Source: Luteimonas terrae
Lineage (GTDB): Bacteria > Pseudomonadota > Gammaproteobacteria > Xanthomonadales > Xanthomonadaceae
Length of the DNA stretch: 64,000 nt
NCBI RefSeq assembly: GCF_004358165.1
Contig: NZ_SMTG01000002.1
Location: forward strand, 1,612,001 to 1,676,000
Reading direction: 5' to 3'
Shown here: positions 48,314 through 58,207 of the stretch, piece by piece
How the letters are laid out: every line of letters begins with the position of its first letter
Position numbering within the stretch: the stretch's first letter is position 1
Made by a program: the position numbers and the translations under genes
The notes under the pieces: generated by a model
Told to the model about the DNA's origin: nothing
What the model saw: only the letters and a program-made list of their open reading frames with translations
Database searches by the model: none

Positions 48314-49678
48314 TCACGCCGCCGGCAACGAAGGGCGATCGGGACGGAACGACAACGTGGCCACGACGCCGCGCACCGCGCCCGGCACTACGCGCACCTG
48401 CCAGCCATACAGCGCGCACAGGCGCCGCACGATCGACAGGCCGATGCCGCCGCCCTGCGAATGCTCGGCATGCGTGCCGCGGTAGCCACGTTCGAACAAA
48501 CGCGCCGCGTCCTCGGCGCTGAGGCCGGGCCCGGAGTCCGCAACCTCGACCGTGTGCTCGCCCAGGCGTACGACCACCTCGCCTTCCAGCGTGTACTTGA
48601 TCGCGTTGCCGACCAGATTGCCGAGCGCCACCGTGACCGCCGCTTCCGGCGCGTCGACCACCAGCGGCTGGACACCGCATTCCAGTCGCAGGACCAGCGG
48701 CTTGCCGGCCAGTTGACCGCGGTGCGCATCGAACAGCTGCTCGACCACGCGGCCGACATCGGTCGCGCCGTGGCCGCGCTCGTTGCGCGACAGCAGCAGC
48801 AGCGCGCTGATCAGGTCGGTGCACTGCTGCTCGGCACGCTGGATGCGCAGCAGGCGCGTGCGGGTCTTGTCGTCGAGTTCGGGCCGCGTCAGCAGCAGTT
48901 CCACTGCGCCCTTGATCACGGCCAGCGGCGTGCGCAGTTCGTGGCTGACGTCGGCATTGAATTCGCGGTCGCGCTGCACGACTTCGGTCAGGCGGAATGC
49001 GTAGTCGTCGAGCGCGCTGGCCAGCTGACCGACTTCGTCGTCGGGAAAATGCGGCGCCAGGGCTTCGGGTGTCGAGGTGTCGCCGGAACTGCGCAACCGG
49101 TTGGCCAGCGCCGACACCGGGCTCATGACCCGGGCCGCCGACCACCAGCCGATCAGCAACGACAACAGCGACACCAGCACGACCGAACCGAAGATCGCCC
49201 GCTGGAACTGCGTGGCGCCACGCATGGTTTCGCTCATGTCGTAGGCGAGGAAGAACCACTCGTCGGGCGTCTTGCGCACCGCGAGCTTGTACATGAAGGG
49301 CGTGCCGTCGTCGTCGATGCCACTGAGGTTGTGGATGCCGTCGCCGAGCTCGTACCAGTCGGGCTGGTCGCGGCGCAGCTCCTCGAAGCGGTCGCGCTTG
49401 ATCACGCGCGCGCGGATCTGCTCCAAGGGCACCGCAGGATTGACGGCAGGATCGACGTAGTAGCGGCGCGCGTACTCGTCGATGTTGCGGTTCATCAGGT
49501 CTTCGACCAGCGTGTTCTCGACGCGGTCGCGCGCTTCCTGGGTCAGGAAGGCGAACAGCGTCGTGAGCCCGAGACCGAGCAGCACGAACGACAGGATGAT
49601 GCGGCTGCGCAGGCGCCGCCTGTAACGACGCCTGCGCGAACGGACCGGCCGAACCGGCGCGACCTCAGTTGCCGGCAT
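48314..49678 (-). CDS. sensor histidine kinase
   Basis: The 454-residue kinase has two membrane helices (about residues 25-45 and 158-180) around a periplasmic domain of roughly 110 residues, a HAMP-like linker (VMSPVSALANRLR), and the phosphoacceptor H-box SHELRTPLAVIKGAVELLL near residue 243. Its ATPase domain has VGNAIKYTLEG (N-box) and DSGPGLSAEDAARLFERGY and GGGIGLSIVRRL (G-boxes). It overlaps the response regulator gene by 14 bp, so the two are coupled. The signal is unknown. Confidence 0.93.
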   Translation of the reverse strand: MPATEVAPVRPVRSRRRRYRRRLRSRIILSFVLLGLGLTTLFAFLTQEARDRVENTLVEDLMNRNIDEYARRYYVDPAVNPAVPLEQIRARVIKRDRFEELRRDQPDWYELGDGIHNLSGIDDDGTPFMYKLAVRKTPDEWFFLAYDMSETMRGATQFQRAIFGSVVLVSLLSLLIGWWSAARVMSPVSALANRLRSSGDTSTPEALAPHFPDDEVGQLASALDDYAFRLTEVVQRDREFNADVSHELRTPLAVIKGAVELLLTRPELDDKTRTRLLRIQRAEQQCTDLISALLLLSRNERGHGATDVGRVVEQLFDAHRGQLAGKPLVLRLECGVQPLVVDAPEAAVTVALGNLVGNAIKYTLEGEVVVRLGEHTVEVADSGPGLSAEDAARLFERGYRGTHAEHSQGGGIGLSIVRRLCALYGWQVRVVPGAVRGVVATLSFRPDRPSLPAA

Positions 49679-50348
49679 CGGGCACGGCGATGCGATAGCC
49701 GATGCCGTGACGTGTCTGGATGTACGGCACGTCGAACGGCTTGTCGATCACCGCGCGCAGGCCGTGGATGTGCACGCGCAGCGAATCCGAGTCCGGCAGT
49801 TCCTCGCCCCAGACGCGCGTCTCGAGCTCCTGCCGGGTGACGACGGCCGGCGACGCCTCCATCAGCGACTGCAGGATCTTCAGCGCGGTCGGGTTGAGCT
49901 GCAACAGCTTGCCGCCGCGGCGCACTTCCAGCGTGTCGAGGTTGTACTCGATGTCGCCGACGTCCAGCACACGCGTATGCGTGCCCTTGCCGCGCCGCGA
50001 CAGCGCGTTGAGGCGCACTTCCACTTCCTGCAGCGCGAAGGGCTTGACCAGATAGTCGTCGGCGCCCGAATCGAACCCGGCGAGCTTATTGTCCAGGCTG
50101 TCACGCGCGGTGAGCATCAACACCGGGGTCTGCTTGCGCGCATCGTTGCGCAGCTTGCGGCAGACCTCGAGACCATCCATGCCCGGCAGGTTGAGATCGA
50201 GCACGATCGCGTCGAAGTCGTGGACCACGGCCAGATGCAGGCCGGTCACGCCGTCGGCGGCGAAATCGACGGTGTGGCCGCGGTCCTCGAGATAGTCCCC
50301 GAGATTGGCGGCGATGTCCTGGTTGTCTTCGATGACGAGGATGTGCAT
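49665..50348 (-). CDS. OmpR/PhoB-family response regulator
   Basis: The 227-residue regulator has a receiver domain (MHILVIEDNQDIAANLGDYL with acidic pocket, phospho-Asp in AIVLDLNLPGMDGLEV at about residue 51, and Lys in DDYLVKPFAL near 102). A C-terminal winged helix (about 130-222) follows, with SLRVHIHGLRAVIDKPFDVP and TRHGIGYRI. It is preceded by a small secreted protein gene 20 bp upstream and followed by its kinase. A 24-bp palindrome lies just upstream, in the end of the preceding gene. Confidence 0.94.
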   Translation of the reverse strand: MHILVIEDNQDIAANLGDYLEDRGHTVDFAADGVTGLHLAVVHDFDAIVLDLNLPGMDGLEVCRKLRNDARKQTPVLMLTARDSLDNKLAGFDSGADDYLVKPFALQEVEVRLNALSRRGKGTHTRVLDVGDIEYNLDTLEVRRGGKLLQLNPTALKILQSLMEASPAVVTRQELETRVWGEELPDSDSLRVHIHGLRAVIDKPFDVPYIQTRHGIGYRIAVPDAGN

Positions 50349-50367
50349 GGAATTCTGGACCTTGGAT

Positions 50368-50844
50368 TCAGTTGGAGCGTTCGACGTCCGGACGTCGAAC
50401 GCGGAGATAGTCTTCAGCGTCGCGCTGACGTCGCTGACGCTCAGCGACCGTCAGACACGACCGCTGTACCCGACGCGAGCCCGTGCCCTGCACGCGCTCG
50501 CACACGACTCGACTATCGGCGCGCGCCTGCCCGAGCAATGCGTTTACGACCTGCCCATCGTTGAAAAATGCAACCTGCTGGGGATCAGTGGGCGAAGCAT
50601 CTCCCACGTTCTCGTACAGTCGCTGCATGCGGTCGAGCGCTGCAGACACTGCCTGGCGGTCGGCACTCGAAAGCTCTTTGTACGTCTCGCCGCCCTCCAG
50701 CTTCTGCAGAATTTCCTGGCGTTGCTCGGGGAACGCCGTCGATTCCAGTCCAAGCCTTCCGGAGTCGAGTTGCGCGCGCGCATCGACGCTCGCGCCAAGG
50801 ACGAGGACAAAGCCGATCAATCCGAGCATGACATTCCTATTCAT
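50368..50844 (-). CDS. small secreted protein of the two-component operon, function unknown
   Basis: The 158-residue protein begins with a signal peptide (MNRNVMLGLIGFVLVLGASV; cleavage after DARA at about 24). The mature part is charged and helical (AFPEQRQEILQKLEGGETYK) with two cysteines (VVCERV and RSCLTV) and a basic tail. I do not recognise a domain. It is the first gene of the operon with the response regulator and kinase, so it may be a periplasmic accessory sensor or a target protein. Its last codons contain a 24-bp perfect palindrome. Confidence 0.75.
   Translation of the reverse strand: MNRNVMLGLIGFVLVLGASVDARAQLDSGRLGLESTAFPEQRQEILQKLEGGETYKELSSADRQAVSAALDRMQRLYENVGDASPTDPQQVAFFNDGQVVNALLGQARADSRVVCERVQGTGSRRVQRSCLTVAERQRRQRDAEDYLRVRRPDVERSN
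50378..50401. repeat. 24-bp perfect palindrome at the end of the secreted-protein gene
   Basis: Half site CGTTCGACGTCC is followed directly by its exact complement GGACGTCGAACG, without a spacer. It lies 11 bp from the stop codon, inside the coding sequence and 30 bp upstream of the response regulator start. It could be a DNA site for the regulator, or an RNA structure that modulates expression of downstream genes. Confidence 0.85.
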
Positions 50845-50941
50845 AACGTGTCTTCCCTGCCGCTTCTAAGATGTAAGTCTGTGATGTCGATGATCGCACA
50901 GCGCCGCATCCTGTCATGACCGGCGTCGGCGTCGCGCATAC

Positions 50942-50971
50942 AAAAAGACCCGGACGGAAACCGCCCGGGTC
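50942..50971 (-). terminator. intrinsic terminator downstream of the RimK-like gene
   Basis: On the minus strand GACCCGGGCGG pairs with CCGTCCGGGTC (one G-U pair) and is followed by TTTTTG. It lies 125 bp after the stop at 51096; the space between has no gene. Confidence 0.8.
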
Positions 50972-51095
50972 AAAGGAGTGTTGCCCCGATTGCCGTCATC
51001 CGCTGCGGCCCCGGTCCCCCGGGACGGAGAGAGCGCAAGCGCATTCCGGACATGCAGATTAGCCGTGCGATTGTCGGAATCCGGAAAAAAATCGT

Positions 51096-52019
51096 TCAAG
51101 TTCCGTTCGATGCGAGCCGTCTGCTCCGTTTGTTCGATGGCTTGGCCCGCACGTGGGCCGCCAGGTGCTCGATGATGCCGCCGGCGATGTCGTCGCAGGT
51201 GGCGGCCTCGATGCCTTCGAGCCCTGGCGAAGCGTTGACTTCCAGCACCAGCGGGCCGCGCTCGGAGCGGATCAGATCGACCCCTGCGATCCCCAGACCG
51301 ATGACCTGCGCGGCGCGCACTGCGACGGCGCGCTCTTCGGGCGTGGTCTCGACCGGGCTGGCAGTACCGCCGCGGTGCAGATTGGAGCGGAAATCCCCGG
51401 CCGGCGCCTGACGCTGCATCGCGCCGATGACCCGGTCGCCGACCACGAAGCAGCGCAGGTCCGCGCCCTGCGCCTCGGCGATGAACTCCTGCACGACGAA
51501 GCTCGCATACAGCCCGCGCAGAGCCTCGACGACGCCGCGCGAGGCCGACGGCTTCTCGGTCAGCATCACACCCGCGCCCTGGGTGCCCTCGTTGAGCTTG
51601 ATGACGTGCGGCGGCGGGCCGAGCATCGCCAGCAGGTCGTCGGTGTCGTCGGGGTTGTCGCCGAACACCGTCACCGGCAGGCCCAGCCCTTCGGCGGCCA
51701 TCAGCTGCTGGCACAACAGCTTGTCGCGCGCACGCGCGAAACCGGCCGACGGGTTGGGCGCATACGTGCCCATCAGTTCGAACTGGCGCAGCACGGCGTT
51801 GCCGTAGCGCGTGACCGTTGCCGCGAAGCGCGGGATCACCGCGTCGTAGCCTACCACCGGTTTGCCCTTGTAGTGCATCGAAAACCCGGTGCTGCTGATG
51901 CGCATGTAACAGCGCAGCGGGTCGAGCACGCGCACCGTGTGCCCGCGCTGACGGGCCGCTTCGACCAGGCGACGCGTGGAGTAGAGCTTGGTGTTGCGGG
52001 AGAGGATCGCGAGCTTCAT
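51096..52019 (-). CDS. rimK: RimK-family ATP-grasp ligase
   Basis: The 307-residue protein matches RimK, which adds glutamates to ribosomal protein S6 or makes poly-glutamate. It has the N-terminal [20 protein letters not shown], the ATP-grasp loop [19 protein letters not shown] near residue 140, [16 protein letters not shown], and the metal-binding [16 protein letters not shown] near residue 265. The start at 52019 was chosen because upstream in-frame sequence is the antisense-free shadow of the tRNA-Gly gene. It is downstream of the tRNA but separated by a terminator-like hairpin. Confidence 0.92.
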   Translation of the reverse strand: MKLAILSRNTKLYSTRRLVEAARQRGHTVRVLDPLRCYMRISSTGFSMHYKGKPVVGYDAVIPRFAATVTRYGNAVLRQFELMGTYAPNPSAGFARARDKLLCQQLMAAEGLGLPVTVFGDNPDDTDDLLAMLGPPPHVIKLNEGTQGAGVMLTEKPSASRGVVEALRGLYASFVVQEFIAEAQGADLRCFVVGDRVIGAMQRQAPAGDFRSNLHRGGTASPVETTPEERAVAVRAAQVIGLGIAGVDLIRSERGPLVLEVNASPGLEGIEAATCDDIAGGIIEHLAAHVRAKPSNKRSRRLASNGT

Positions 52020-52041
52020 CGAATCACCGGGCGGGCCACCA

Positions 52042-52076
52042 ACGAAAACGGCGACACCGAATCGCCGGTGTCGCCG
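52042..52076 (-). terminator. intrinsic terminator of tRNA-Gly
   Basis: GGCGACACCG and CGGTGTCGCC (52050-52059 with 52066-52075) form a perfect 10-bp stem, followed on the minus strand by GTTTTCGTT. It lies between the tRNA 3' end at 52101 and the rimK start at 52019. Confidence 0.8.
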
Positions 52077-52100
52077 CAGGAATATCGCGCTGTCGCATCG

Positions 52101-52174
52101 TGGAGCGGGTGATGGGAATCGAACCCACGCTAGCAGCTTGGGAAGCTGCAGTTCTACCATTGAACTACACCCGC
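52101..52174 (-). tRNA. tRNA-Gly (anticodon CCC)
   Basis: Read on the minus strand, a full cloverleaf can be drawn: acceptor GCGGGTG with CACCCGC, D-stem GTTC/GAAC, anticodon stem GCAGC/GCTGC around the loop TTCCCAA (anticodon CCC), T-arm GTGGG-TTCGATT-CCCAT, discriminator T and an encoded CCA. It decodes GGG. Confidence 0.97.
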
Positions 52175-52251
52175 GCGAGGCGGCCAGTCTATGCCGGGCC
52201 TGCGCGGATTGGCAACGACGCCGGAGCCGGCGCCGTCGCCTCGCGCACGTC

Positions 52252-54099
52252 TCAGAAACCGGCGCCGAGGGTCGCGAACGCGGTCGTGTGGCTGCCGCCC
52301 TTCTGGCCGATGGTCAGCGCGGCGCCGACGTTGGCATCCAGACCGAACAGCTTGGTCTGCGTGCCCAGCGTCGCGGTGGCGTAGCTGGTGTCGTAGCCGC
52401 GCGCCGGCACCGCATAGGGCAGCGTCGACGGCAGCGCCTGGGCCTGTGCCCAGGCTTCGGCCGGCGCGTCCTCGAACTCCCGGTCCACGGTCAGGCGCGC
52501 GTAGGGACGGAACGCATCGCTGGCCGCGTAGGCGAACTGCCAGCCGGCACTGCCGATCAGTGAATCGATGTCCTGCGCCGGATAGGCCAGCGAGCTCGAC
52601 AGGGTCGGATCGCTTTCGGCGAAGCCGTCGATCTCGATGCGCTGGGCCACCAGCGACAGGACCGGGCCATGCTGCAGGGCGCCCTGTCCGAAGTTCCAGC
52701 CTGCACCGATCGCAGCCGTCGTGTTGTTGCCGTCGGCCTGGCCGGTGTGCACGCGCGTCGCCGGCCCGATCTGCACGGTGCGGTCGGTGTCGAAGTCGAG
52801 CCAGGTGTAGCTGAGCTGCGCATTGACCCAGGCGCCGCTGTCGGCGCGCCAGCCGACGAATCCGCCGACGGTCGCTTCGGTCTGGTCCCAGCTTCCGCGA
52901 CGCAGGCCCCAGTCGTTGCCCTGCTTGCCGTAGCCGACGAAGCCGCCAAAGGTCGTGTTGCCCGAGGTCCAGTCCATGCCCGCGGTCAGCGCCGGACCGA
53001 CGCCGTCGTAGGCATCGCCGTGGTCGTAACGCTGCATGTCCGCGCGCACGTCGGCCCACCAGCTGCGGCCCTCGGCGCGCGCCGGCGCCAGGCTCAGACG
53101 ATTGTTGACGCGATCGGCACGCGCGCGACCGGTCATCGCGGCCGACTGCGGCAGCACCGCGATCTGCTGCGGGCCGTCGATCATCGAAATCGCGAGGTCG
53201 GCGATCATTCCGTGCGCGCGGCTGGCCGGGTGCACGCCATCGGCGAACAGATAGGTGTCCGCGGCGGACGGGGTGACATAGGAGTTGGGATTGCAGAACA
53301 CCGACGAATCACCGATGCCCGGCTGCGCGCGGCAGGCGGCCGAGGTGACGTTGGCGAAGCCGTACAGCGCCGGGCTGGCGGCGACTTCCTGCAGGAAGTG
53401 GAAGGTGTCGACCGGGATCACGCGCAGACCCTGGCTGGCCAGTCCGCCGTAGAGCGCGGTGTTGTAGGTGTTCGAGAGCGCGGTACCGGTGGCCATGCCG
53501 ACGGCGCCGCCGGCGCGCGACTGCGGGGTCAGGCCGATGTCGGGAATCGACGGCACCAGCACGTAGCGGGCACCGGCGTTCTGCAGCGCGCCGACGATGC
53601 CCACCTGGGCCGTCACTGCAGAGCCGATGATCTGCTGCGCCTGCGCCGGGTTCGCGGCGACGGCGAACAGGTCGTTAGCGCCACCCCATACGGTGTAGAG
53701 CGCGTTGGCATCGGCGCGACCGCCATTGGCGGCGAGATAGGTATTGACCTGCGCCGCCAGCGACGGCGCGATGCCGAGCGCGGTCGGGTTCGCGACGGCC
53801 ACGCGGGCACCGCCGGCGGCGTAGTTGTCGCCGACCTGGCCGTTGCCATTGGGATTGGCCTCGGTGCCGTAGCGATCGGCCACGTGCTCGGCCCAGGTCA
53901 GGCCCGGATTGGTGGTGAAGCGGCCGAGGATCGCGCCCTGCGCGCCCACGGTGCGCACGATGACCGGGCGGAAATAACCCGAGTCGGTGAGGCTGTCGCC
54001 GAAGAACACCGTGCGCGAGAACGTGTCGTCGGCAAGGGCGGGAATGGCGGCCGCGGCAAGCGCGACGGCAAGGACGGCACGGATGGGCCTGGACGACAT
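52252..54099 (-). CDS. autotransporter esterase with GDSL/SGNH domain
   Basis: The 615-residue protein has a signal peptide (1-23), an SGNH hydrolase domain with the nucleophile in [12 protein letters not shown] near residue 33, WGGANDLF near 139 and the His/Asp pair in [12 protein letters not shown] near 281. The last 260 residues form an autotransporter beta-barrel ([20 protein letters not shown] onward) ending in a Phe (FATLGAGF). It matches EstA-type lipolytic autotransporters, which display the esterase on the cell surface. It stands alone. Confidence 0.92.
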   Translation of the reverse strand: MSSRPIRAVLAVALAAAAIPALADDTFSRTVFFGDSLTDSGYFRPVIVRTVGAQGAILGRFTTNPGLTWAEHVADRYGTEANPNGNGQVGDNYAAGGARVAVANPTALGIAPSLAAQVNTYLAANGGRADANALYTVWGGANDLFAVAANPAQAQQIIGSAVTAQVGIVGALQNAGARYVLVPSIPDIGLTPQSRAGGAVGMATGTALSNTYNTALYGGLASQGLRVIPVDTFHFLQEVAASPALYGFANVTSAACRAQPGIGDSSVFCNPNSYVTPSAADTYLFADGVHPASRAHGMIADLAISMIDGPQQIAVLPQSAAMTGRARADRVNNRLSLAPARAEGRSWWADVRADMQRYDHGDAYDGVGPALTAGMDWTSGNTTFGGFVGYGKQGNDWGLRRGSWDQTEATVGGFVGWRADSGAWVNAQLSYTWLDFDTDRTVQIGPATRVHTGQADGNNTTAAIGAGWNFGQGALQHGPVLSLVAQRIEIDGFAESDPTLSSSLAYPAQDIDSLIGSAGWQFAYAASDAFRPYARLTVDREFEDAPAEAWAQAQALPSTLPYAVPARGYDTSYATATLGTQTKLFGLDANVGAALTIGQKGGSHTTAFATLGAGF

Positions 54100-54262
54100 G
54101 ACGGGGACTCTCCTGGAAAAAAAGGCCGGCGATCATACGTCCGGCCATCTGGCGACTCCGTACGGAGCCGAATTGCGCGGATGATCCCACGCGTCCGCGC
54201 GGGCCGGCACGTTGCACTGCGACACGCGTGCGCCACGCGCGCCGAGCGGCGACAATCGCGCC

Positions 54263-54463
54263 ATGCACATCCGACTCAACGGCGAAGATCTCGCCATCGA
54301 CACCGGCAGCACCATCGCCTCCCTGCTCGTCCATCAGGGTCTCGCCGGCCGCCGCGTCGCGGTGGAGGTCAACGGCGACATCGTCCCCCGCGGACAGCAC
54401 GACGCGCACGTCATCGCCGAAGGCGACCGTGTCGAGATCGTGCATGCACTGGGCGGTGGGTGA
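54263..54463 (+). CDS. thiS: sulfur carrier protein ThiS
   Basis: The 66-residue protein has the ubiquitin-like ThiS fold (MHIRLNGEDLAIDTGSTIAS) and the required C-terminal Gly-Gly (HALGGG), where the thiocarboxylate forms. It delivers sulfur for thiazole synthesis to ThiG, encoded 204 bp downstream. The start at 54263 removes 17 residues of an upstream extension. I see no TPP riboswitch before it. Confidence 0.93.
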   Translation: MHIRLNGEDLAIDTGSTIASLLVHQGLAGRRVAVEVNGDIVPRGQHDAHVIAEGDRVEIVHALGGG

Positions 54464-54475
54464 GGCACCGCACCC

Positions 54476-54499
54476 CTCCGATGCCAACCGGCATCGGAG
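54476..54499 (+). terminator. hairpin between thiS and thiG
   Basis: CTCCGATGCC pairs perfectly with GGCATCGGAG around a 4-base loop, 13 bp after the thiS stop. With no U-tract it may be a weak terminator or processing signal; thiG is still on the same strand. Confidence 0.45.
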
Positions 54500-54666
54500 A
54501 CGGTTGCTGACCCCCGCACGCGGCAGTGCGGACGGGACCAGCAGGCCCGGGATGGGCTTGCCCGGAGTCGCATCCGTGCCCGTGCGTGCGGGCTCTTCGG
54601 AGCCTGTCTCGCGGAACCCGATGACGAACGTCCACATGCGCCAGCCGCATCGGCGATAATCGGCCG

Positions 54667-55464
54667 ATGATCACCGCACTTCCTGCTGAAACCGGCCTCG
54701 TCGTCGCCGGCAAGACCTATTCCTCCCGTCTGCTCACCGGCACCGGCAAGTTCAAGGATCTCGACGAGACCCGTCTGGCCACCGAGGCCGCGGGCGCGCA
54801 GATCGTCACCGTGGCGATCCGCCGCACCAACATCGGACAGAACCCGGGCGAGCCGAACCTGCTCGACGTGCTGCCGCCGGACCGCTACACCATCCTGCCC
54901 AATACCGCCGGCTGCTACACCGCCGAAGACGCGGTGCGCACCTGCCGTCTGGCGCGCGAACTGCTTGACGGCCATCGCCTGACCAAGCTCGAAGTGCTGG
55001 GCGACCAGCGCACGCTGTTCCCGGACGTCGTGCAGACACTCAAGGCCGCCGAACAGCTGGTCAAGGATGGTTTCGACGTCATGGTCTACACCTCGGACGA
55101 TCCGATCCTGGCCAAGCGCCTGGAGGAGATCGGGTGCGCGGCGGTGATGCCGCTGGCCGCGCCGATCGGCTCGGGCCTGGGGATCCAGAACAAGTACAAC
55201 CTGATCGAGATCATCGAGAACGCCAAGGTGCCGATCATCGTCGACGCCGGCGTCGGCACCGCGTCCGATGCGGCGATCGCGATGGAGCTGGGCTGCGACG
55301 GCGTGCTGATGAACACCGCGATCGCCGGCGCGCGCAATCCGGTGCTGATGGCCAGCGCGATGCGCAAGGCGGTCGAGGCCGGGCGCGAGGCCTTCCTCGC
55401 CGGCCGTATTCCGCGCAAGCGCTTCGCCAGCGCGTCGTCGCCCGTCGATGGCGTGATCGGCTGA
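54667..55464 (+). CDS. thiG: thiazole synthase ThiG
   Basis: The 265-residue TIM-barrel enzyme makes the thiazole phosphate of thiamine using the ThiS thiocarboxylate, dehydroglycine and deoxyxylulose phosphate. It shows [19 protein letters not shown] at the N-terminus, then [20 protein letters not shown] near residue 59, [20 protein letters not shown] and [20 protein letters not shown]. These are all typical. It ends ten bases before trmB, and the two are probably cotranscribed. Confidence 0.96.
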   Translation: MITALPAETGLVVAGKTYSSRLLTGTGKFKDLDETRLATEAAGAQIVTVAIRRTNIGQNPGEPNLLDVLPPDRYTILPNTAGCYTAEDAVRTCRLARELLDGHRLTKLEVLGDQRTLFPDVVQTLKAAEQLVKDGFDVMVYTSDDPILAKRLEEIGCAAVMPLAAPIGSGLGIQNKYNLIEIIENAKVPIIVDAGVGTASDAAIAMELGCDGVLMNTAIAGARNPVLMASAMRKAVEAGREAFLAGRIPRKRFASASSPVDGVIG

Positions 55465-55474
55465 TCGACGCGCG

Positions 55475-56230
55475 ATGACCGACCCGTTTTCCAGCGACGG
55501 CGCCAAGGCCCCGCCCAAGCCGTTCACCGTGACCGAGGGCCGGCGCGAGATCCGCAGTTTCGTGCTGCGGCAGGGCCGCTTCACGCCGGCGCAGCAGCGC
55601 GCGTTCGATGACGCCTGGCCGAAATTCGGCCTCGACTACACCGGCGCGCCGAAGGATTTCGAGGCGTTGTTCGGGCGCGACGCGCCGCGCATCGTCGAGA
55701 TCGGCTTCGGCAACGGCGCCGCGCTGCGGCATTCGGTGCAGCTCGATCCCGCGCGCGACCACATCGGCATCGAGGTGCATGCGCCCGGCGTCGGCCGCGT
55801 ACTCAATGCGCTGGCCGAGGACGGCAACACCAACGTGCGCGTCTACCACCACGACGCGGTCGAGGTATTGGAGCGCGAGATCGCCGACGGGTCGCTCGAC
55901 GAAATCCGCATCTACTTCCCCGATCCCTGGCACAAGAAGCGCCACAACAAGCGCCGTCTGGTGAAGCCGGAGTTCGCCGCGCTGCTGGTACGCAAGCTGA
56001 GTCCCGACGGCCGCCTGCATCTGGCGACCGACTGGGCGGATTACGCCGAACAGATGTGGGACGTGCTCGAAGCGACCCCGGGCCTGCGCAACCGGGCGGG
56101 GCCTCGCGGCCACGTGCCGCGCCCGCCGTGGCGGCCGCAGACGCATTTCGAGACGCGTGGCCAGAAGCTCGGCCATGGCGTGTGGGACCTGATCTACGAC
56201 CGCGTCGACGACGCCGACAGCGGACGCTAG
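55475..56230 (+). CDS. trmB: tRNA (guanine-N7-)-methyltransferase
   Basis: The 251-residue SAM-dependent enzyme methylates G46 of tRNA. The family motif [12 protein letters not shown] near residue 74 binds SAM, and the strongly conserved [20 protein letters not shown] near residue 144 marks TrmB. The C-terminal [17 protein letters not shown] part reads [19 protein letters not shown]. It sits directly after thiG, a pairing often seen in Xanthomonadaceae. Confidence 0.95.
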   Translation: MTDPFSSDGAKAPPKPFTVTEGRREIRSFVLRQGRFTPAQQRAFDDAWPKFGLDYTGAPKDFEALFGRDAPRIVEIGFGNGAALRHSVQLDPARDHIGIEVHAPGVGRVLNALAEDGNTNVRVYHHDAVEVLEREIADGSLDEIRIYFPDPWHKKRHNKRRLVKPEFAALLVRKLSPDGRLHLATDWADYAEQMWDVLEATPGLRNRAGPRGHVPRPPWRPQTHFETRGQKLGHGVWDLIYDRVDDADSGR

Positions 56231-56362
56231 TGCCGTGAGCCGGACCCCAGGACACCGGGTTCGACACCCCCTGCACGCGGCGCGCCGCAGGCTGGCCCCG
56301 ATGGCCGCCTGCGATCCGACCGCACGACGCACCGACTCCGGCCAGTACGGCCCGCGCCGCTG

Positions 56363-58207
56363 ATGGATACCGCGCTCGCGCTCACCACCGACATGAAGAT
56401 CGTCCTGGCCCTCGTCGGTCTGACGATGGTGCTGTTCGTATTCCAGCGCGTGCGCGCCGATCTCGTCGCGCTGGTGGTGCTGGTGATGCTGGGCCTGACC
56501 GGGCTGGTCGCGCCGGAAGACGTGTTCAACGGTTTTTCGTCGAACGCGACGATCAGCGTCATCGCCACGATGATCCTGGGCATGGGCCTGGACCGTACCG
56601 GCGCGCTCAACCGCCTCGCCGGCTGGTTGTTGCGTCGCTCCAAGGGACAGGAAGACCGGCTGCTGCTGCTGACCGCGGCCACGGCCGGCGTCAATTCCTC
56701 GGTGATGCAGAACCCCTCGGTCATGGCCCTGTACATGCCGGTGGCGGCGCGTCTGGCCTCGCGTTCGGGCCTGCGCCTGGCGCAGATGCTGCTGCCGATC
56801 TGCGTGGCCATCGTCATGGGCGGCGCGCTGACGATGGTTGGCACCTCCCCGCTGATCCTGCTCAACGACCTGCTCACTGCAGCCAACGCCAACCTGCCTT
56901 CGGGTGCGGCAACGCTGGAATCGCTGAACATGTTCGCGCCGATGCCGATCGGCATCGCGCTGCTGATCTCTGGACTGGCCTATTTCCATTTCCGCGGCAA
57001 CCGGGAGCTGGGTGAGCTGCGTGACGGCGAGGGCAACGTCACGCCGGCACGCACGCAGACCTATTTCGCCAGCGCCTACGGCATCGACGGCGACGTGTTC
57101 GAACTCGTCGTCACGGCCGAAAGTCCGCTGGTCGGCATGACCTTCGGCGAGGCCGAGGCGATCCACGACGCGCCGGTGCTGCTGGCGCTCAAGTCGGAGA
57201 ACGACTCGCGGCTGGCCCCGCCGGCCGACGCGCGCATCTGGGTGGGCAGCGTCATCGGCGCGATGGGCCAGCGCCAGCAGGTCGCCGATTTCGCGCAGAA
57301 CCAGTTCCTGCGCATGAGCACGCGCCTGCGCAACTTCGGCGACCTGTTCAATCCCAGCCGCGCCGGCATCGCCGAGGCGGTGATCCCGCCGACCTCGAAG
57401 TTCATCGGCAAATCCGCGGCCGAACTGAGCCTGCGCAAGAAGTACGGCGTGCGCCTGCTGGCGATCAACCGCGACAAGCAGGTCATCCGCGAGGACGTCC
57501 GCAACATCACGCTGCGTGCCGGCGACATGCTGGTGCTGCACAGCATCTGGCAGGACCTGGCCAAGACCGCCAAGTCGCTCGACTTCCTCATCGTCACCGA
57601 CTATCCCAAAGGCGAGCAGCGCCCCCACAAGTTCAAGGTCGCGATGGCGATCTTCGCCGTGACGATGCTGATCGCACTGTCCTCGCGCGTGCCCACGTCG
57701 GTGGCGCTGATGGCGGGCGTCGCCGGCATGCTGGTGTTCGGCGTGCTGAAGATGGACGAGGCCTACAGCGCCATCAACTGGAAGACCGTGTTCCTGATGG
57801 CCTGTCTGATTCCGCTGGGCTGGGCGATGGATTCCAGCGGCGCCGCAGCCTGGGTCGCCGGGCACACGATCGAACGACTGCCCACCGGTCTGCCGATCTG
57901 GGTGCTGGAGATCGCGCTCGCCCTGTTGACCGCGGCCTTCTCGATGGTCATCAGCCACGTGGGCGCAACGATCGTCGTGGTGCCGCTGGCGATCAACCTG
58001 GCGCTGGCCGTGGGCGGCAATCCGACCGCGTTCGCACTGATCACGGCGCTGTCGGCATCGAACAACTTCATGACCCAGTCGAACCCGGTCATGTCGATGA
58101 TCATCGGTCCGGCCGGCTACAAGGCGCGCGAGCTGTGGCGGATCGGTCTGCCGATTTCGCTGATCTACACGGTCGTCGTCGTCGCGATGGTCAACCTGCT
58201 GTTCTAG
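56363..58207 (+). CDS. SLC13-family permease with RCK_C domains
   Basis: The 614-residue membrane protein has about 11-12 helices in two halves separated by a cytoplasmic region (about 210-415). That region contains two TrkA-C/RCK_C-like domains (SPLVGMTFGEAEAIHDAPVL and SAAELSLRKKYGVRLLAIN). The helical halves carry the SNA/SNP-type ion-binding motifs in VNSSVMQNPSVMALYMP (near residue 115) and SASNNFMTQSNPVMSMI (near 560). The architecture fits divalent-anion/sodium symporters of the CitT-like group; sulfate or dicarboxylates are possible substrates. Its stop interlocks with that of the Rieske gene. Confidence 0.88.
   Translation: MDTALALTTDMKIVLALVGLTMVLFVFQRVRADLVALVVLVMLGLTGLVAPEDVFNGFSSNATISVIATMILGMGLDRTGALNRLAGWLLRRSKGQEDRLLLLTAATAGVNSSVMQNPSVMALYMPVAARLASRSGLRLAQMLLPICVAIVMGGALTMVGTSPLILLNDLLTAANANLPSGAATLESLNMFAPMPIGIALLISGLAYFHFRGNRELGELRDGEGNVTPARTQTYFASAYGIDGDVFELVVTAESPLVGMTFGEAEAIHDAPVLLALKSENDSRLAPPADARIWVGSVIGAMGQRQQVADFAQNQFLRMSTRLRNFGDLFNPSRAGIAEAVIPPTSKFIGKSAAELSLRKKYGVRLLAINRDKQVIREDVRNITLRAGDMLVLHSIWQDLAKTAKSLDFLIVTDYPKGEQRPHKFKVAMAIFAVTMLIALSSRVPTSVALMAGVAGMLVFGVLKMDEAYSAINWKTVFLMACLIPLGWAMDSSGAAAWVAGHTIERLPTGLPIWVLEIALALLTAAFSMVISHVGATIVVVPLAINLALAVGGNPTAFALITALSASNNFMTQSNPVMSMIIGPAGYKARELWRIGLPISLIYTVVVVAMVNLLF

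Noticed and set aside
52020..52160. N-terminal extension of the RimK-like protein (reads [20 protein letters not shown])
   Set aside because: This is a translation of the tRNA-Gly gene; the real start is the ATG at 52019.
54100..54262. TPP riboswitch before thiS
   Set aside because: The conserved CUGAGA and ACCUGA-type segments are not present.
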